Shown: positions 1-6,815 of the stretch, one piece after another
Layout of the letters: each line of letters starts with the position of its first letter
How positions within the stretch are numbered: the stretch's first letter is position 1
Assembly (NCBI GenBank): GCA_029550525.1
Contig: JAKPHF010000040.1
Location: 1-38,929 of the forward strand
Origin: Planctomycetota bacterium
Lineage (GTDB): Bacteria > Planctomycetota > Phycisphaerae > UBA1845 > PWPN01
Length of the DNA stretch: 38,929 bases
Direction: 5' to 3'
Program-made: the position numbers and the translations under genes
The notes under the pieces: model-generated
The model's input: the letters and a program-made list of their open reading frames with translations, nothing else
Database searches by the model: none
Told to the model about the DNA's origin: nothing

Positions 1-10
1 GGATTGGCAC

Positions 11-190
11 TCACGCGTTAAATCCCTCGCGGCACAGCCGCGAGCAACGGGATCGGGAGAAACGTTCGATGCCGGGAGACGGTCTCCCGGACAGGTGTAA
101 CTCAGGAAGGCTGGTTCTCCATTTCAGGCTGAACCAGGACACATCCGCCACCGCCTTGTTCAACAGCTCGATGCTCTTTGTTCTATCCAT
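11..190 (-). pseudogene. Truncated ferritin-like diiron protein gene (N-terminal fragment)
   Basis: The reading frame starts at an ATG with a good ribosome site (AGGAG, 6 nt upstream). The first 16 residues, ending LLNKAVAD, resemble the conserved N-terminus of small ferritin/bacterioferritin-like proteins, which normally continue into a four-helix bundle of about 150 residues with E and ExxH ligands. After residue 16 (base 142) the sequence changes to an Arg/Ser/Pro-rich stretch with no helix pattern or ligands, and the frame stops after 59 residues. That new stretch carries three hairpins. It would be the last gene of the minus operon. I infer that an insertion or rearrangement has cut the gene, with the remainder to the left of the window or lost. 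The family call rests only on the short N-terminus. Confidence 0.4.
26..137. repeat. Three consecutive hairpins within the disrupted ferritin-like gene
   Basis: Three inverted repeats lie close together: CTCGCGGC/GCCGCGAG at 26-44 with a 3-nt loop; CCGGGAGAC/GTCTCCCGG at 72-90 around a single central base; and CTGGTTC/GAACCAG at 111-137 with a 13-nt loop. They begin right after the point where the ferritin-like homology stops. No T-tract follows, so they are not ordinary terminators. They may be the structured end of an inserted element such as a group II intron or a REP-like unit; that is inference. Confidence 0.5.
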
Positions 191-237
191 CACGTGCTCC
201 TGATCTGAAAAGTGCCCGTTTGTCCTCTTATCGCAGT

Positions 238-513
238 TCATTGTGACGAGGCGAAGAACAGCCGGCAATCGCAGTGGCCCTCGTCCGCGATTTCGTCGAG
301 CCACTCCTGGCACGGACAGGTCTTGTCCTCGCCCTTCTCGGGAAGTTTGTGCTGTTGCTTGCAAGGGCAGATCCATTCGCCGACCGCTTCATAGTTCTGT
401 GCCATGAGGCCGACAACCTTTTCGACGCGCGCCTCGTCCGGGTTCAACATCAGCCCGTGCTTCTCCGCCGTGTCCAGCAGACGTTGGTAGTTCATTTGGT
501 AAGCTGGAGACAT
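238..513 (-). CDS. Ferredoxin:thioredoxin reductase catalytic-chain-like Fe-S protein
   Basis: A protein of 91 residues with six cysteines in three CxC pairs: CPC at 49-51, CPC at 66-68 and CDC at 81-83. The catalytic beta chain of ferredoxin:thioredoxin reductase has CPC, CPC and CHC, which hold one [4Fe-4S] cluster beside a redox disulfide. Here the His of the last motif is Asp, so disulfide chemistry may differ. The chain matches the stand-alone FTR-like proteins of anaerobes, with no variable subunit nearby. The start has a strong ribosome site (GGAGG). It probably moves electrons from ferredoxin to a thiol partner in the cytoplasm. It is late in the minus operon, 37 nt after the AhpD-like gene. 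Confidence 0.8.
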   Translation of the reverse strand: MSPAYQMNYQRLLDTAEKHGLMLNPDEARVEKVVGLMAQNYEAVGEWICPCKQQHKLPEKGEDKTCPCQEWLDEIADEGHCDCRLFFASSQ

Positions 514-550
514 TCCTTTCCTCCAGGATGCATTATGTGTCCGGAATTCT

Positions 551-922
551 TCACTGACTTGCAGTGGTGTCCTTTCCGGAGGACCGCTTGCAGTGCTCGA
601 TCGCGCGGATCACTTCCGGAAGGTGGGTAAACGACGGGCCACCCTGCATCATGACAGCCACGCCCGCCGCTTCGAGAACCTGCTCAGACGTGGCGCCTGC
701 ATTCAGGCATTTCTGGACGTGAAGATTGATACACGGCACGCAGCGGACCGCCAGCCCGATCGCGAGTGCGATGAGTTCCTTCTCGCGGATGGACAATGCC
801 CCCTCCTTCATAACTGCCTGAAACATGCCGCCAAACCCGCGAAGCACATCCGGTGCCAGTTGCCTCATGGCGTCCTGGTCCGCGGACCATTGCTCGAAGA
901 ACCGGCCCACATCATTTTCCAT
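551..922 (-). CDS. Carboxymuconolactone decarboxylase / AhpD-like protein
   Basis: The 123-residue protein has the CMD/AhpD fold signature: a CxxC pair (Cys61, Cys64) followed by His68, in the sequence CVPCINLHV. In AhpD-type proteins this CxxC/His site is a thiol redox or peroxidase centre, whereas true gamma-carboxymuconolactone decarboxylases lack the pair, so a redox role is favoured. Its start overlaps the end of the phosphatidylserine decarboxylase gene by 11 nt and has an AAGGAG ribosome site 8 nt upstream, indicating translational coupling. The neighbouring FTR-like gene could supply reducing power to its disulfide; this is inference. Confidence 0.85.
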   Translation of the reverse strand: MENDVGRFFEQWSADQDAMRQLAPDVLRGFGGMFQAVMKEGALSIREKELIALAIGLAVRCVPCINLHVQKCLNAGATSEQVLEAAGVAVMMQGGPSFTHLPEVIRAIEHCKRSSGKDTTASQ

Positions 923-1652
923 GCAGTCGACTCCTTTCCATAAGACCTGTCATGCACCGAGCCAGAACTGTGACCGCGCCACAAGCACGGTCCCCGACGT
1001 TTACCATTGGCTCACATGAATTGCTTGGAATGAGTAGGTCAGTGCGTGAGCCAAACTTGATCATTCCAATTCGCTGCCCGCACTCAACTCGATCACCCGG
1101 CCGCACCAAGCACACAATCCGCCTTGCGATTCTGCCGGCAATCTGCCGCACGATGACCCTGTGGATCCCACTCTCGTCGGGCTTGATGACGATCGTATTT
1201 GCCTCGTTGGCCGTACCGGCGCGGGCGTCTCGCGCATCAAAGAAATGGCCCCGGCGGTGCTCCACCGACTGGACAATTCCCGAACAGGGGCTTCGATTGA
1301 CGTGCACGTCGAGAACGCTCAGGAAGATGCTGATCTTGACGGCGGCTGTTCCGAGTTCGGGATCGTGTTCTATGCAGGTGATATCGGTTGCTCGTCCATC
1401 GGCAGGGGCGACGAGGAGTTTCGGGTCAGCAGGTGCGCATCTGCGCGGGTCACGGAAGAACAGCAGACCAATGCCCCCGAGAAGGGCTGAGACAAGAATC
1501 AAGAGCCCACAACCAAGATGCTGTGCCACCAAGACAGCGACTCCGACAGCACTGAGCGTGGCCGAGCCTGCACCGATCAAAAGAATCTCGCGCCGGCCCA
1601 TCGGGGTCAGCCGCAATCGCTCGAGAATTCCAGATGGTGACACGTCTATCAT
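912..1652 (-). CDS. psd: Phosphatidylserine decarboxylase, short form
   Basis: About 246 residues. It converts phosphatidylserine to phosphatidylethanolamine at the membrane. Visible features are two hydrophobic segments near the N-terminus (about residues 24-66), FFRDPRR, the APADG motif, a VLDVHVNRSP block with catalytic His, QIAGRIARRI, and near the C-terminus KFGSRTD, where Gly-Ser is the self-cleavage site that makes the pyruvoyl group. This FGSR form is typical of the short archaeal/Gram-positive-like Psd class. I chose the ATG 8 nt after the upstream stop; a TTG at 1667 that overlaps the upstream gene would add five residues. No phosphatidylserine synthase is adjacent. Its place in an Fe-S-protein operon is unusual. 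Confidence 0.88.
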   Translation of the reverse strand: MIDVSPSGILERLRLTPMGRREILLIGAGSATLSAVGVAVLVAQHLGCGLLILVSALLGGIGLLFFRDPRRCAPADPKLLVAPADGRATDITCIEHDPELGTAAVKISIFLSVLDVHVNRSPCSGIVQSVEHRRGHFFDARDARAGTANEANTIVIKPDESGIHRVIVRQIAGRIARRIVCLVRPGDRVECGQRIGMIKFGSRTDLLIPSNSCEPMVNVGDRACGAVTVLARCMTGLMERSRLHGK

Positions 1653-1659
1653 CCCGTAC

Positions 1660-2502
1660 TCATTCAAAGCTGCAACGCGTTCCGGTCACGCAATGAAAGC
1701 AACGATTAGGCAGCTCATGATGAAGTCGTGCCATGGCCGCAAAGCCGGTACAATGCGCGAGGCCAATCTGCTGCACGTCGAGATCGCCGAGCCGGCGGAT
1801 GGTCTGCTGAAGTCGAGCTTCGTCCGCGTGCAGCAAATGCATGCCGCCTAGGACGGTGTGCACTGTGCTTTCGTTGGTCAGGGCACAGATGTACTCCAGC
1901 GTGTTAATAACGCCCGCATGTGCACAGCCCAGCAGGACGACCAGGCCAGATTCGGAACGGAAGTAGATGGCCTGGTCGTCGATGATTGGATCTGGCTGCG
2001 TGCAACCTTCATCCAGAAAGAACGCTCCGCCCGTGTCCTCGAAAGTATTCTCTCTCGGGATCTGGCCGGTCAACCACAGGCCATCCGCTATCTCCACAGG
2101 GTGCGTTCGCGTCGGCGCGATTAGGCCCACGCGTGCCGCAAGCCAGTCAGTTGACTCGATCGGAGCCCCAATCTGTCGGACTGTGCCATCAGGCGCCTGG
2201 GTAAACCGTTCACGAAAAGCAGTGAGGTGGGCATAGACGGTCGCTCGACCGAGGTCCGGTAGCGCAGCCAGGAGTCCGCCCGTATGATCGTAATGTCCGT
2301 GGCTCAAAACAACTTCATCGGCAGTGGAAAGGTTGATCCCGAGCTTATCGGCATTGTGGACCAAGGCCATACCTTGTCCGGTGTCAAAGAGGATATGCTG
2401 CTCACCTCGCTCGATCCACATCGCCAAACCGTGCTCGGCGAGCAAGCCTTGCTGGTTGGCCGTGTTCTCAACCAGGACGGTGACCGAGGTGGGCTCAGAC
2501 AT
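1660..2502 (-). CDS. Metallo-beta-lactamase-fold hydrolase (DHPS-like/MptE-type group)
   Basis: A 280-residue MBL-fold protein with the metal motif HGHYDH at residues 68-73, an upstream FDTG motif and later His ligands (GCAHAG, GGMHL, AHCTG). The overall pattern, including a middle insertion and a C-terminal LAHCTG segment, matches the group annotated as 7,8-dihydropterin-6-methyl-4-(beta-D-ribofuranosyl)-aminobenzene 5'-phosphate synthase-like, whose bacterial members are mostly uncharacterised. A strong ribosome site (GAGGAG) precedes the ATG. It lies between the DsrE gene and psd in the minus operon. The substrate cannot be read from the sequence. Confidence 0.82.
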   Translation of the reverse strand: MSEPTSVTVLVENTANQQGLLAEHGLAMWIERGEQHILFDTGQGMALVHNADKLGINLSTADEVVLSHGHYDHTGGLLAALPDLGRATVYAHLTAFRERFTQAPDGTVRQIGAPIESTDWLAARVGLIAPTRTHPVEIADGLWLTGQIPRENTFEDTGGAFFLDEGCTQPDPIIDDQAIYFRSESGLVVLLGCAHAGVINTLEYICALTNESTVHTVLGGMHLLHADEARLQQTIRRLGDLDVQQIGLAHCTGFAAMARLHHELPNRCFHCVTGTRCSFE

Positions 2503-2538
2503 TGCAGCTCCTCTGAGATCAACACGTTATTCGCAAGG

Positions 2539-2997
2539 TCAGTAGTCGAGTGTCAGAATGCGGCCCTTGGTGAATGAGAAGAAAGCATTCTTCTCTGCCA
2601 TCTTCACCCCGGGCATGAGGTCATCGGGAGTCTTGCCGAGTGCCTTAATGCACGCCGGACATGCATAAACCGGAATCGATTTGTCGAGCAACGTCTTGAT
2701 CTGCGTGCGAGACGAGTCAAACGTGGAGAATGTAATGTCGGGGGCGTTCTTCAGCACAGTATTGATGCCATTGAGATCGCAGTACACCAGAACGTCGCGG
2801 TCGCCAGCCATGAGATTGGCCATCTTGAGGGCCATGAGCACGCCATGGGCGTCCTCCGGCCCCTTGGTCAGATGGATGAAAACACCGTCCCGCGTGGATG
2901 CAGGTGCTGATTGGGCGCCAATGCTGCCATAACCAATCGTAAGCACAACAGCGGTGAGGCACAGACACATCGCGAATGCTCTGCTACGCGGGTTCAT
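2539..2997 (-). CDS. Exported DsrE-family protein
   Basis: The 152-residue protein starts with a basic/hydrophobic signal peptide (about residues 1-28, ending near GAQSA) followed by a DsrE/DsrF-like domain. Cys residues occur in YACPACIKAL (CxxC), as in DsrE-like sulfur carriers. DsrE proteins in sulfur metabolism carry persulfide sulfur on such a Cys, but they are normally cytoplasmic; an exported form suggests periplasmic sulfur or thiol handling. I chose the ATG at 2997 because it has GGGAGG upstream and begins the signal peptide; a longer frame to 3219 has no ribosome site. The start overlaps the end of the thioesterase gene by 14 nt. Confidence 0.78.
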   Translation of the reverse strand: MNPRSRAFAMCLCLTAVVLTIGYGSIGAQSAPASTRDGVFIHLTKGPEDAHGVLMALKMANLMAGDRDVLVYCDLNGINTVLKNAPDITFSTFDSSRTQIKTLLDKSIPVYACPACIKALGKTPDDLMPGVKMAEKNAFFSFTKGRILTLDY

Positions 2998-3487
2998 GAG
3001 ACGACCTCCCTTGTGTCCGGAAGAAGTTTTTCGAAGTCTCCGCAGACTCCGACATCGTTCCTTCAACGGGTTCTCCGCATGCCGAGTCCCAGAATGTGGC
3101 CTTGGCCGTGGCGCAGACTTGTCCGTTCTGAAGGACTTCGGATTCGAGGTAGTAGAGCGGACTTTCCGAATCCACGATCCTCGCCCGAACCAAGGCCGGA
3201 ATGCCGAGCGTGACTCCATGATTGTAGCGGATACTGAGCCTCGCGGTCAGTCCGGCGATCTTCTGGGCAAACAGGCAATGTGTCATCCCGGCGTCCAACA
3301 GCATGGCGACGACACCACCATGCAAACGGTCAGGATAGCCCTGGAATATCGGGCTGCAATGAAACTTTCCTGACACACTTCCGTCAGTATGACACTCAAA
3401 GCGCAGGCCCAAGCCGTCCGCTCGCTCGCTGCCGCACACCAAGCATGACGGATGGCATTGACGGCTCAGGTCAGTGGTCGCAGACAT
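2984..3487 (-). CDS. Hot-dog-fold thioesterase (PaaI-like)
   Basis: A 167-residue single hot-dog domain. The LHGGVVAMLLDAGM segment is the PaaI-type helix with the HGG motif and an acidic residue for catalysis; a TARLSIRYNHGVTLG beta segment follows. An N-terminal CxxC (CHPSCLVCG) could bind metal, as in several hot-dog proteins of this kind. It probably hydrolyses an acyl-CoA; the acyl group is unknown. It overlaps the upstream NifX-type gene by 17 nt and the downstream DsrE gene by 14 nt, so it belongs to the minus operon. Confidence 0.8.
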   Translation of the reverse strand: MSATTDLSRQCHPSCLVCGSERADGLGLRFECHTDGSVSGKFHCSPIFQGYPDRLHGGVVAMLLDAGMTHCLFAQKIAGLTARLSIRYNHGVTLGIPALVRARIVDSESPLYYLESEVLQNGQVCATAKATFWDSACGEPVEGTMSESAETSKNFFRTQGRSSHEPA

Positions 3488-3809
3488 TCTCGCCCGCCTT
3501 CAATGTGCCCGCCAGGTACGACATGGCAATCTCGTCCGGATCTCCGACGGGTGCACCAACGACTACCTGGACCCCGTTTTGCGCGAACAGCTGAACGGCT
3601 CGTTGCCCCATGCCCCCCGCGATGATCACGTTGGCTCCCTGTTGGTGCAGCCACCTCGGCAGCAGCCCAGGCTCATGGGGCGGTGGCACCAGGTGCTGCT
3701 TGTTCAAGACGCGACGAGTGTCGGGCTCTACATCGATCAGAACGAACTCTTCACAATGGCCGAAATGAGGACAGAGCAGTCCGCTTGCCGTGGGAATGGC
3801 GATTTTCAT
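3471..3809 (-). CDS. NifX/NifB-type dinitrogenase iron-molybdenum cofactor domain protein
   Basis: A 112-residue single-domain protein beginning MKIAIPTASG, with PHFGHCEEFVLID, GANVIIAGGMGQRAVQLF and a C-terminal GDPDEIAMSYLAGTL. These are standard marks of the DNCB fold (Nif-FeMo_co), which binds metal-sulfur clusters as a chaperone or scaffold. In Desulfovibrio the orange protein of this family holds a Mo-Cu-sulfide cluster. One Cys (Cys20 of GHCEEF) could contribute to a cluster. An AGGAG ribosome site precedes the ATG. It lies just after the Mrp-type ATPase gene, a pairing seen in ORP-like loci. No nitrogenase genes are present, so a role in nitrogen fixation is unlikely. Confidence 0.88.
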   Translation of the reverse strand: MKIAIPTASGLLCPHFGHCEEFVLIDVEPDTRRVLNKQHLVPPPHEPGLLPRWLHQQGANVIIAGGMGQRAVQLFAQNGVQVVVGAPVGDPDEIAMSYLAGTLKAGENVCDH

Positions 3810-3833
3810 GTATTCTCCTGAGAAATCCCTGAA

Positions 3834-4703
3834 CTAAAGGACCTTTAATTCGACTCGTCCGGCCCGAGTGTGATCGAGCACGGCTTGTACAACATCGCGA
3901 AATGCCTGGGCAGACCCACCGACGTTCTTCAAGCAGGTCTGTGGCTCACCGCTGTCGCCGCGTGACACGACCGCTGGATCGAGCGGCACTTTGCCGAGGA
4001 AACGGACGTTCATTTCCGCAGCCAGCGATTCTCCGCCACCGGTCTTGAAGATGTCGATCCGATGGCCGCATGCTGGGCAGGCAAACCCGCTCATGTTTTC
4101 GATGATCCCCAGGACGGGAAGATCGACTGCTCGGCAAAAACTGACCGATCTTCGAACGTCGTTGACCGCGAGTTCCTGTGGTGTGGTCACAAGTACGGCA
4201 GTGGCCGGCTTGCCCACGAGTTGCGCCACTGCAAGAGGCTCATCACCCGTTCCCGGCGGTGAGTCGATGACCAGGTAGTCGAGCCTGCCCCAGTTCACGT
4301 CCTTCAGGAACTGCCGGATAAGGGCGTACTTGCGGGGACCGCGCCAGATCACTGCATCTGTCGGCGAGGTCACCAGGAAGCCGATCGACATGACGCTTAG
4401 GCGGTCATTGACCCGTACTGCCTGTAACTCATGTTCGATCAGATGCGTTCCTTGACCCTGCATTCCCAAAAGCTGCGGGATGCTGGGCCCATGAACATCC
4501 ACGTCCAGCAGGCCGACCGACATTCCGGCCTGGGACAAGCCCACCGCCAGGTTCACTGCCACGGTGCTCTTGCCGACGCCACCTTTGCCCGACATCACCA
4601 CGATTTTCTGGCGGATATTGTCCATCCGCTGTGCGAGTATTTCTTCCTCCAACTGTCTTTGGGCCTCATCGACGGTCTGACTGTCTGCGCAAGTACTACT
4701 CAT
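3834..4703 (-). CDS. mrp: Mrp/NBP35-type P-loop ATPase (Fe-S cluster carrier)
   Basis: The 289-residue protein has a deviant Walker A (SGKGGVGKST, about residue 39), LLDVDVHGPS, the IDSPPGTGDEP switch block and the C-terminal CxxC (FACPACG) that bridges an Fe-S cluster in the dimer. It is the Mrp/ApbC family, which loads Fe-S clusters onto target proteins. It has no ferredoxin insert, unlike the two MinD-type genes on the plus side. The N-terminal 30 residues are acidic and probably helical. I chose the ATG at 4703; a TTG three codons earlier is possible. The equivalent Desulfovibrio ATPase belongs to the ORP complex. Confidence 0.9.
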   Translation of the reverse strand: MSSTCADSQTVDEAQRQLEEEILAQRMDNIRQKIVVMSGKGGVGKSTVAVNLAVGLSQAGMSVGLLDVDVHGPSIPQLLGMQGQGTHLIEHELQAVRVNDRLSVMSIGFLVTSPTDAVIWRGPRKYALIRQFLKDVNWGRLDYLVIDSPPGTGDEPLAVAQLVGKPATAVLVTTPQELAVNDVRRSVSFCRAVDLPVLGIIENMSGFACPACGHRIDIFKTGGGESLAAEMNVRFLGKVPLDPAVVSRGDSGEPQTCLKNVGGSAQAFRDVVQAVLDHTRAGRVELKVL

Positions 4704-4721
4704 CGAAATCAATACTTCCTT

Positions 4722-5084
4722 TCAGGCCCAGTGGCCCTCGACGTCCGCCGACGCGGCGCATTGAAGCTTGCCAGCCTTGAATTGTTCCAGGACTTCGTTG
4801 ACGGTCCCCGATGAGCCCGTGTATACGGGGACTAGACCTGCATTCAGGGTGGCGAATGCCTTGGGGCCTACATGGCCGGTGATAACCGCCTCGGCCTTTA
4901 GTTCAACGATCTTCCGGCCGGTCTGGATACCCGCGCCTTGGGCAGCGTTCAGGTTGACGTCGTTGTCGACGGCGGAGTACTCGCCGGTTTCCGTGTCGAT
5001 GCAGATCAGGTAGCGCGCCCGGCCGAACCGCGGGTCGGTCGGTGAACTCAGGTCAGGCCCTTGGGCAGTGATGACGACTCGCAT
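4722..5084 (-). CDS. NifX-type cofactor-binding protein, first gene of the minus operon (ORP-like)
   Basis: A 120-residue DNCB domain: MRVVITAQG, PTDPRFGRARYLICID, then NLNAAQGAGIQTGRKI, AVITGHVGPKAF and GTVNEVLEQFKAGKL. This form matches orange-protein-type members better than NifX of nitrogenase operons. The ATG at 5084 is chosen because it begins the conserved beta strand and follows AAGGAGG; a longer frame lacks a ribosome site. It lies 18 nt before the Mrp gene and downstream of a -24/-12 promoter match and a TTGCA-N3-TGCAA palindrome. It is likely the cluster-binding subunit working with the ATPases. Identity with ORP itself is inference. Confidence 0.87.
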   Translation of the reverse strand: MRVVITAQGPDLSSPTDPRFGRARYLICIDTETGEYSAVDNDVNLNAAQGAGIQTGRKIVELKAEAVITGHVGPKAFATLNAGLVPVYTGSSGTVNEVLEQFKAGKLQCAASADVEGHWA

Positions 5085-5120
5085 GCGTCCTCCTTGTAGT
5101 TCGGACATGTAGCGAATACA

Positions 5121-5136
5121 TGCAAGCCCTGTTCCA
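5121..5136 (-). promoter_or_regulatory. Sigma-54 promoter (-24/-12) for the minus operon
   Basis: On the minus strand this reads TGGAACAGGGCTTGCA. The GG and GC dinucleotides are 12 bases apart, the exact sigma-54 spacing. The predicted start of transcription is near 5109, leaving a 25-nt leader with AAGGAGG before the ATG at 5084. The palindromic activator site at 5232-5252 is about 120 bp upstream, a normal enhancer distance. Confidence 0.75.
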
Positions 5137-5231
5137 TGCGGTGTACCTGCCCGACGAAAACGCATAACTTGCGTTATGGATGAGATTTATGAGCGGTCGT
5201 TGCGACTCGGGGAGAATCGCATCAGGATGGC

Positions 5232-5252
5232 AGTATTGCAAGCTGCAATACT
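5232..5252. promoter_or_regulatory. Activator site A: perfect inverted repeat around TTGCA-N3-TGCAA
   Basis: Nine-base arms AGTATTGCA and TGCAATACT flank the centre AGC, a perfect 21-bp dyad. It overlaps the stop codon of the sigma-54 activator gene and sits upstream of the minus operon. Sites B and C in the regulator's own upstream region share the TTGCA-N3-TGCAA core, and site B has the identical right arm TGCAATACT. It is the expected enhancer for the Fis-type HTH of the regulator. Confidence 0.75.
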
Positions 5253-6615
5253 ACCTCGGGCGGTGCCTGCCATCGAATTGCGGCGGCTGTATGTTTAGCG
5301 ACTGGAGCTTGCGGTAGAGCGTGCTCGCATCGATTCCGAGATCTTTGGCAGCCAGTCGGCGGTTTCCACCATGTCGGCGCAACGCTTCGTCGATCAACAA
5401 CCTCTCCATCGACTTCAGGCTCGTGGGACTACTGAGTTCGCCTCCTGCGGGTGCTGCGGGCGGCCGGAGCTCGGTAGGCAGGTGGTGCAACTCGATCAAG
5501 CCCCCGCGACAGAGGACGAACGCCTGCTCGATGATGTTTTCCAGTTCCCGAACGTTGCCGGGATAATCATGTTCCATGAGCCGAGCGAGGACCTCGTTGG
5601 AAACGCCCACGATGTCTTTGCCCTGAAGACGGTTGAACTTGGCCACCAACCGGTCGATCAGCAAAGGAATGTCTTCACGGCGCTGTCTCAGGGGCGGCAG
5701 CTTGAGATGAACGACACGAATTCGGTAAAAGAGATCTTCGCGGAACTTGCCGGCTCGAACCAGTTTCACCAGATCTTTGTTGGTGGCTGTCACCACCCGG
5801 ACGTTCACCTTGACGGACTCGACTGAGCCGAGCGGTTCAAAGCTCCGCTCCTGCAGGACCCGCAACAACCGCACCTGCATAGCCTGCGAAATATCGCCGA
5901 TTTCATCGAGAAATATGGTTCCGCCGTCCGCTAGGGCGAAACGGCCGAGCTTGTCTCTCCTCGCATCCGTGAATGCGCCAGCCTTGTGGCCGAACAGCTC
6001 AGATTCAAGCAACGTGTCAGGCAGTGCCGCGCAATTGATCGCGACAAAACGCTTCTTCTTGCGTCGCGAGAGATTGTGCAGTGCGCGGGCGAACAACTCT
6101 TTACCGGTGCCGCTGGCTCCTTCGATGAGCACCGTGCTGTCGCTCTCGGCCACCTGCGGCAACAACTCAAACAGGTTTCTCATCGCCGCGCTTCGTCCGA
6201 CGATATCCTCGAACGTGTAGCGAGCCTCCAGTTCTTTCTGCAGTTGTTCAACCTGGCTGAGATCCTGAAACGTCTCCACGCCACCGATCAGCTTGCCGTC
6301 GGGCGTTTTCAACAACGCGGTGGAGATCCTGATCGGTATTCGCTGTCCGGAATGGCTGACAATGTGGGCAGTGGCGTTGACGGTCGGCTTGCCGGTGCCC
6401 AGCGTCCGCCGAAGCGCACAGGCGCTCTCGCAAATGCTGGCTCGGAACACCTCGCAGCATGGTCGACCCATGGCGTCACGCCGGGACACGCCGGTGATGC
6501 GTTCCGCGGCATGGTTGAACGCGGTGATTCGCCAGTCCAGGTCGACCGTGAATACGCCCTCGTTGATGGAATCGAGGATTACATCCTGGGATTCGGAAAT
6601 CCGGCTGGAAGACAT
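5251..6615 (-). CDS. Sigma-54-dependent transcriptional activator with PAS sensor
   Basis: A 454-residue protein. Residues about 8-120 form a PAS domain with a Cys-rich insert (CCEVFRASICESAC), which could hold a metal or sense redox. An AAA+ domain (about 135-370) follows, with Walker A GASGTGKE, the GAFTDA form of the sigma-54 contact loop, Walker B GGTIFLDEIGD and R-finger region. A Fis-type HTH (GNRRLAAKDLGIDASTLYRKL) ends the protein. The ATG at 6615 is preferred over one at 6633 because AAGGAGG lies directly upstream. It is flanked by two divergent operons with sigma-54-like promoters and TTGCA-N3-TGCAA palindromes, so it most likely activates both, as the cognate regulator of the Desulfovibrio ORP operons does. 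Confidence 0.93.
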   Translation of the reverse strand: MSSSRISESQDVILDSINEGVFTVDLDWRITAFNHAAERITGVSRRDAMGRPCCEVFRASICESACALRRTLGTGKPTVNATAHIVSHSGQRIPIRISTALLKTPDGKLIGGVETFQDLSQVEQLQKELEARYTFEDIVGRSAAMRNLFELLPQVAESDSTVLIEGASGTGKELFARALHNLSRRKKKRFVAINCAALPDTLLESELFGHKAGAFTDARRDKLGRFALADGGTIFLDEIGDISQAMQVRLLRVLQERSFEPLGSVESVKVNVRVVTATNKDLVKLVRAGKFREDLFYRIRVVHLKLPPLRQRREDIPLLIDRLVAKFNRLQGKDIVGVSNEVLARLMEHDYPGNVRELENIIEQAFVLCRGGLIELHHLPTELRPPAAPAGGELSSPTSLKSMERLLIDEALRRHGGNRRLAAKDLGIDASTLYRKLQSLNIQPPQFDGRHRPR

Positions 6616-6636
6616 CGAAAACCTCCTTGGCATGTC

Positions 6637-6664
6637 ATTATAAGGTTATATTTGCAACATGCAA
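6637..6664 (-). promoter_or_regulatory. Probable sigma-70 promoter of the activator gene, overlapped by site B
   Basis: On the minus strand TTGCAT (6659-6664), a 16-bp spacer and TATAAT (6637-6642) form a good sigma-70 promoter. It predicts a start near 6630 and a short leader with AAGGAGG before the ATG at 6615. Its -35 half is inside activator site B, which suggests negative autoregulation; the overlap is seen, the autoregulation is inferred. Confidence 0.6.
6652..6664. promoter_or_regulatory. Activator site B (TTGCA-ACA-TGCAA)
   Basis: A second copy of the TTGCA-N3-TGCAA dyad, with right-hand extension TGCAATACT identical to that of site A. Its centre is 32 bp (three helical turns) from that of site C, so dimers would bind on the same DNA face. 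Confidence 0.7.
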
Positions 6665-6682
6665 TACTCTCTGGCGGGTAGT

Positions 6683-6697
6683 GTTGCACATTGCAAC
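6683..6697. promoter_or_regulatory. Activator site C (GTTGCA-CAT-TGCAAC)
   Basis: A third, perfect dyad with six-base arms, 110 bp upstream of the -12 element of the plus-strand promoter at 6786-6800. With site B it would form the enhancer of the plus operon. Confidence 0.72.
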
Positions 6698-6785
6698 TCC
6701 CCCGGTCCCAGTCTATTGAAAACATGCCCATCTTAAACCTCGGCCCATGAGCGATTTACGTGATAAAGCCTCTTCCTGGGTCCAC

Positions 6786-6800
6786 TGGCACAGGGTGTGC
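6786..6800 (+). promoter_or_regulatory. Sigma-54 promoter match for the plus operon
   Basis: TGGCACAGGGTGTGC has GG and GC 12 bases apart and the consensus TGGCAC half. It shares the unusual ACAGGG spacer start with the minus-operon promoter. The predicted transcription start is near 6812, only about four bases before the ATG at 6816, so the message would be nearly leaderless if this promoter is used. Confidence 0.6.
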
Positions 6801-6815
6801 GAGATGGACCCCTTG

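Noticed and set aside
853..1851. A 332-codon plus-strand frame opposite psd and the MBL gene
   Set aside because: Composition is Ser/Arg-rich shadow; both minus-strand genes have full motifs.
6672..6688. Second sigma-54-like match (TGGCGGG...TTGC) upstream of the plus operon
   Set aside because: GG to GC spacing is 13 instead of 12 bases and it overlaps activator site C.
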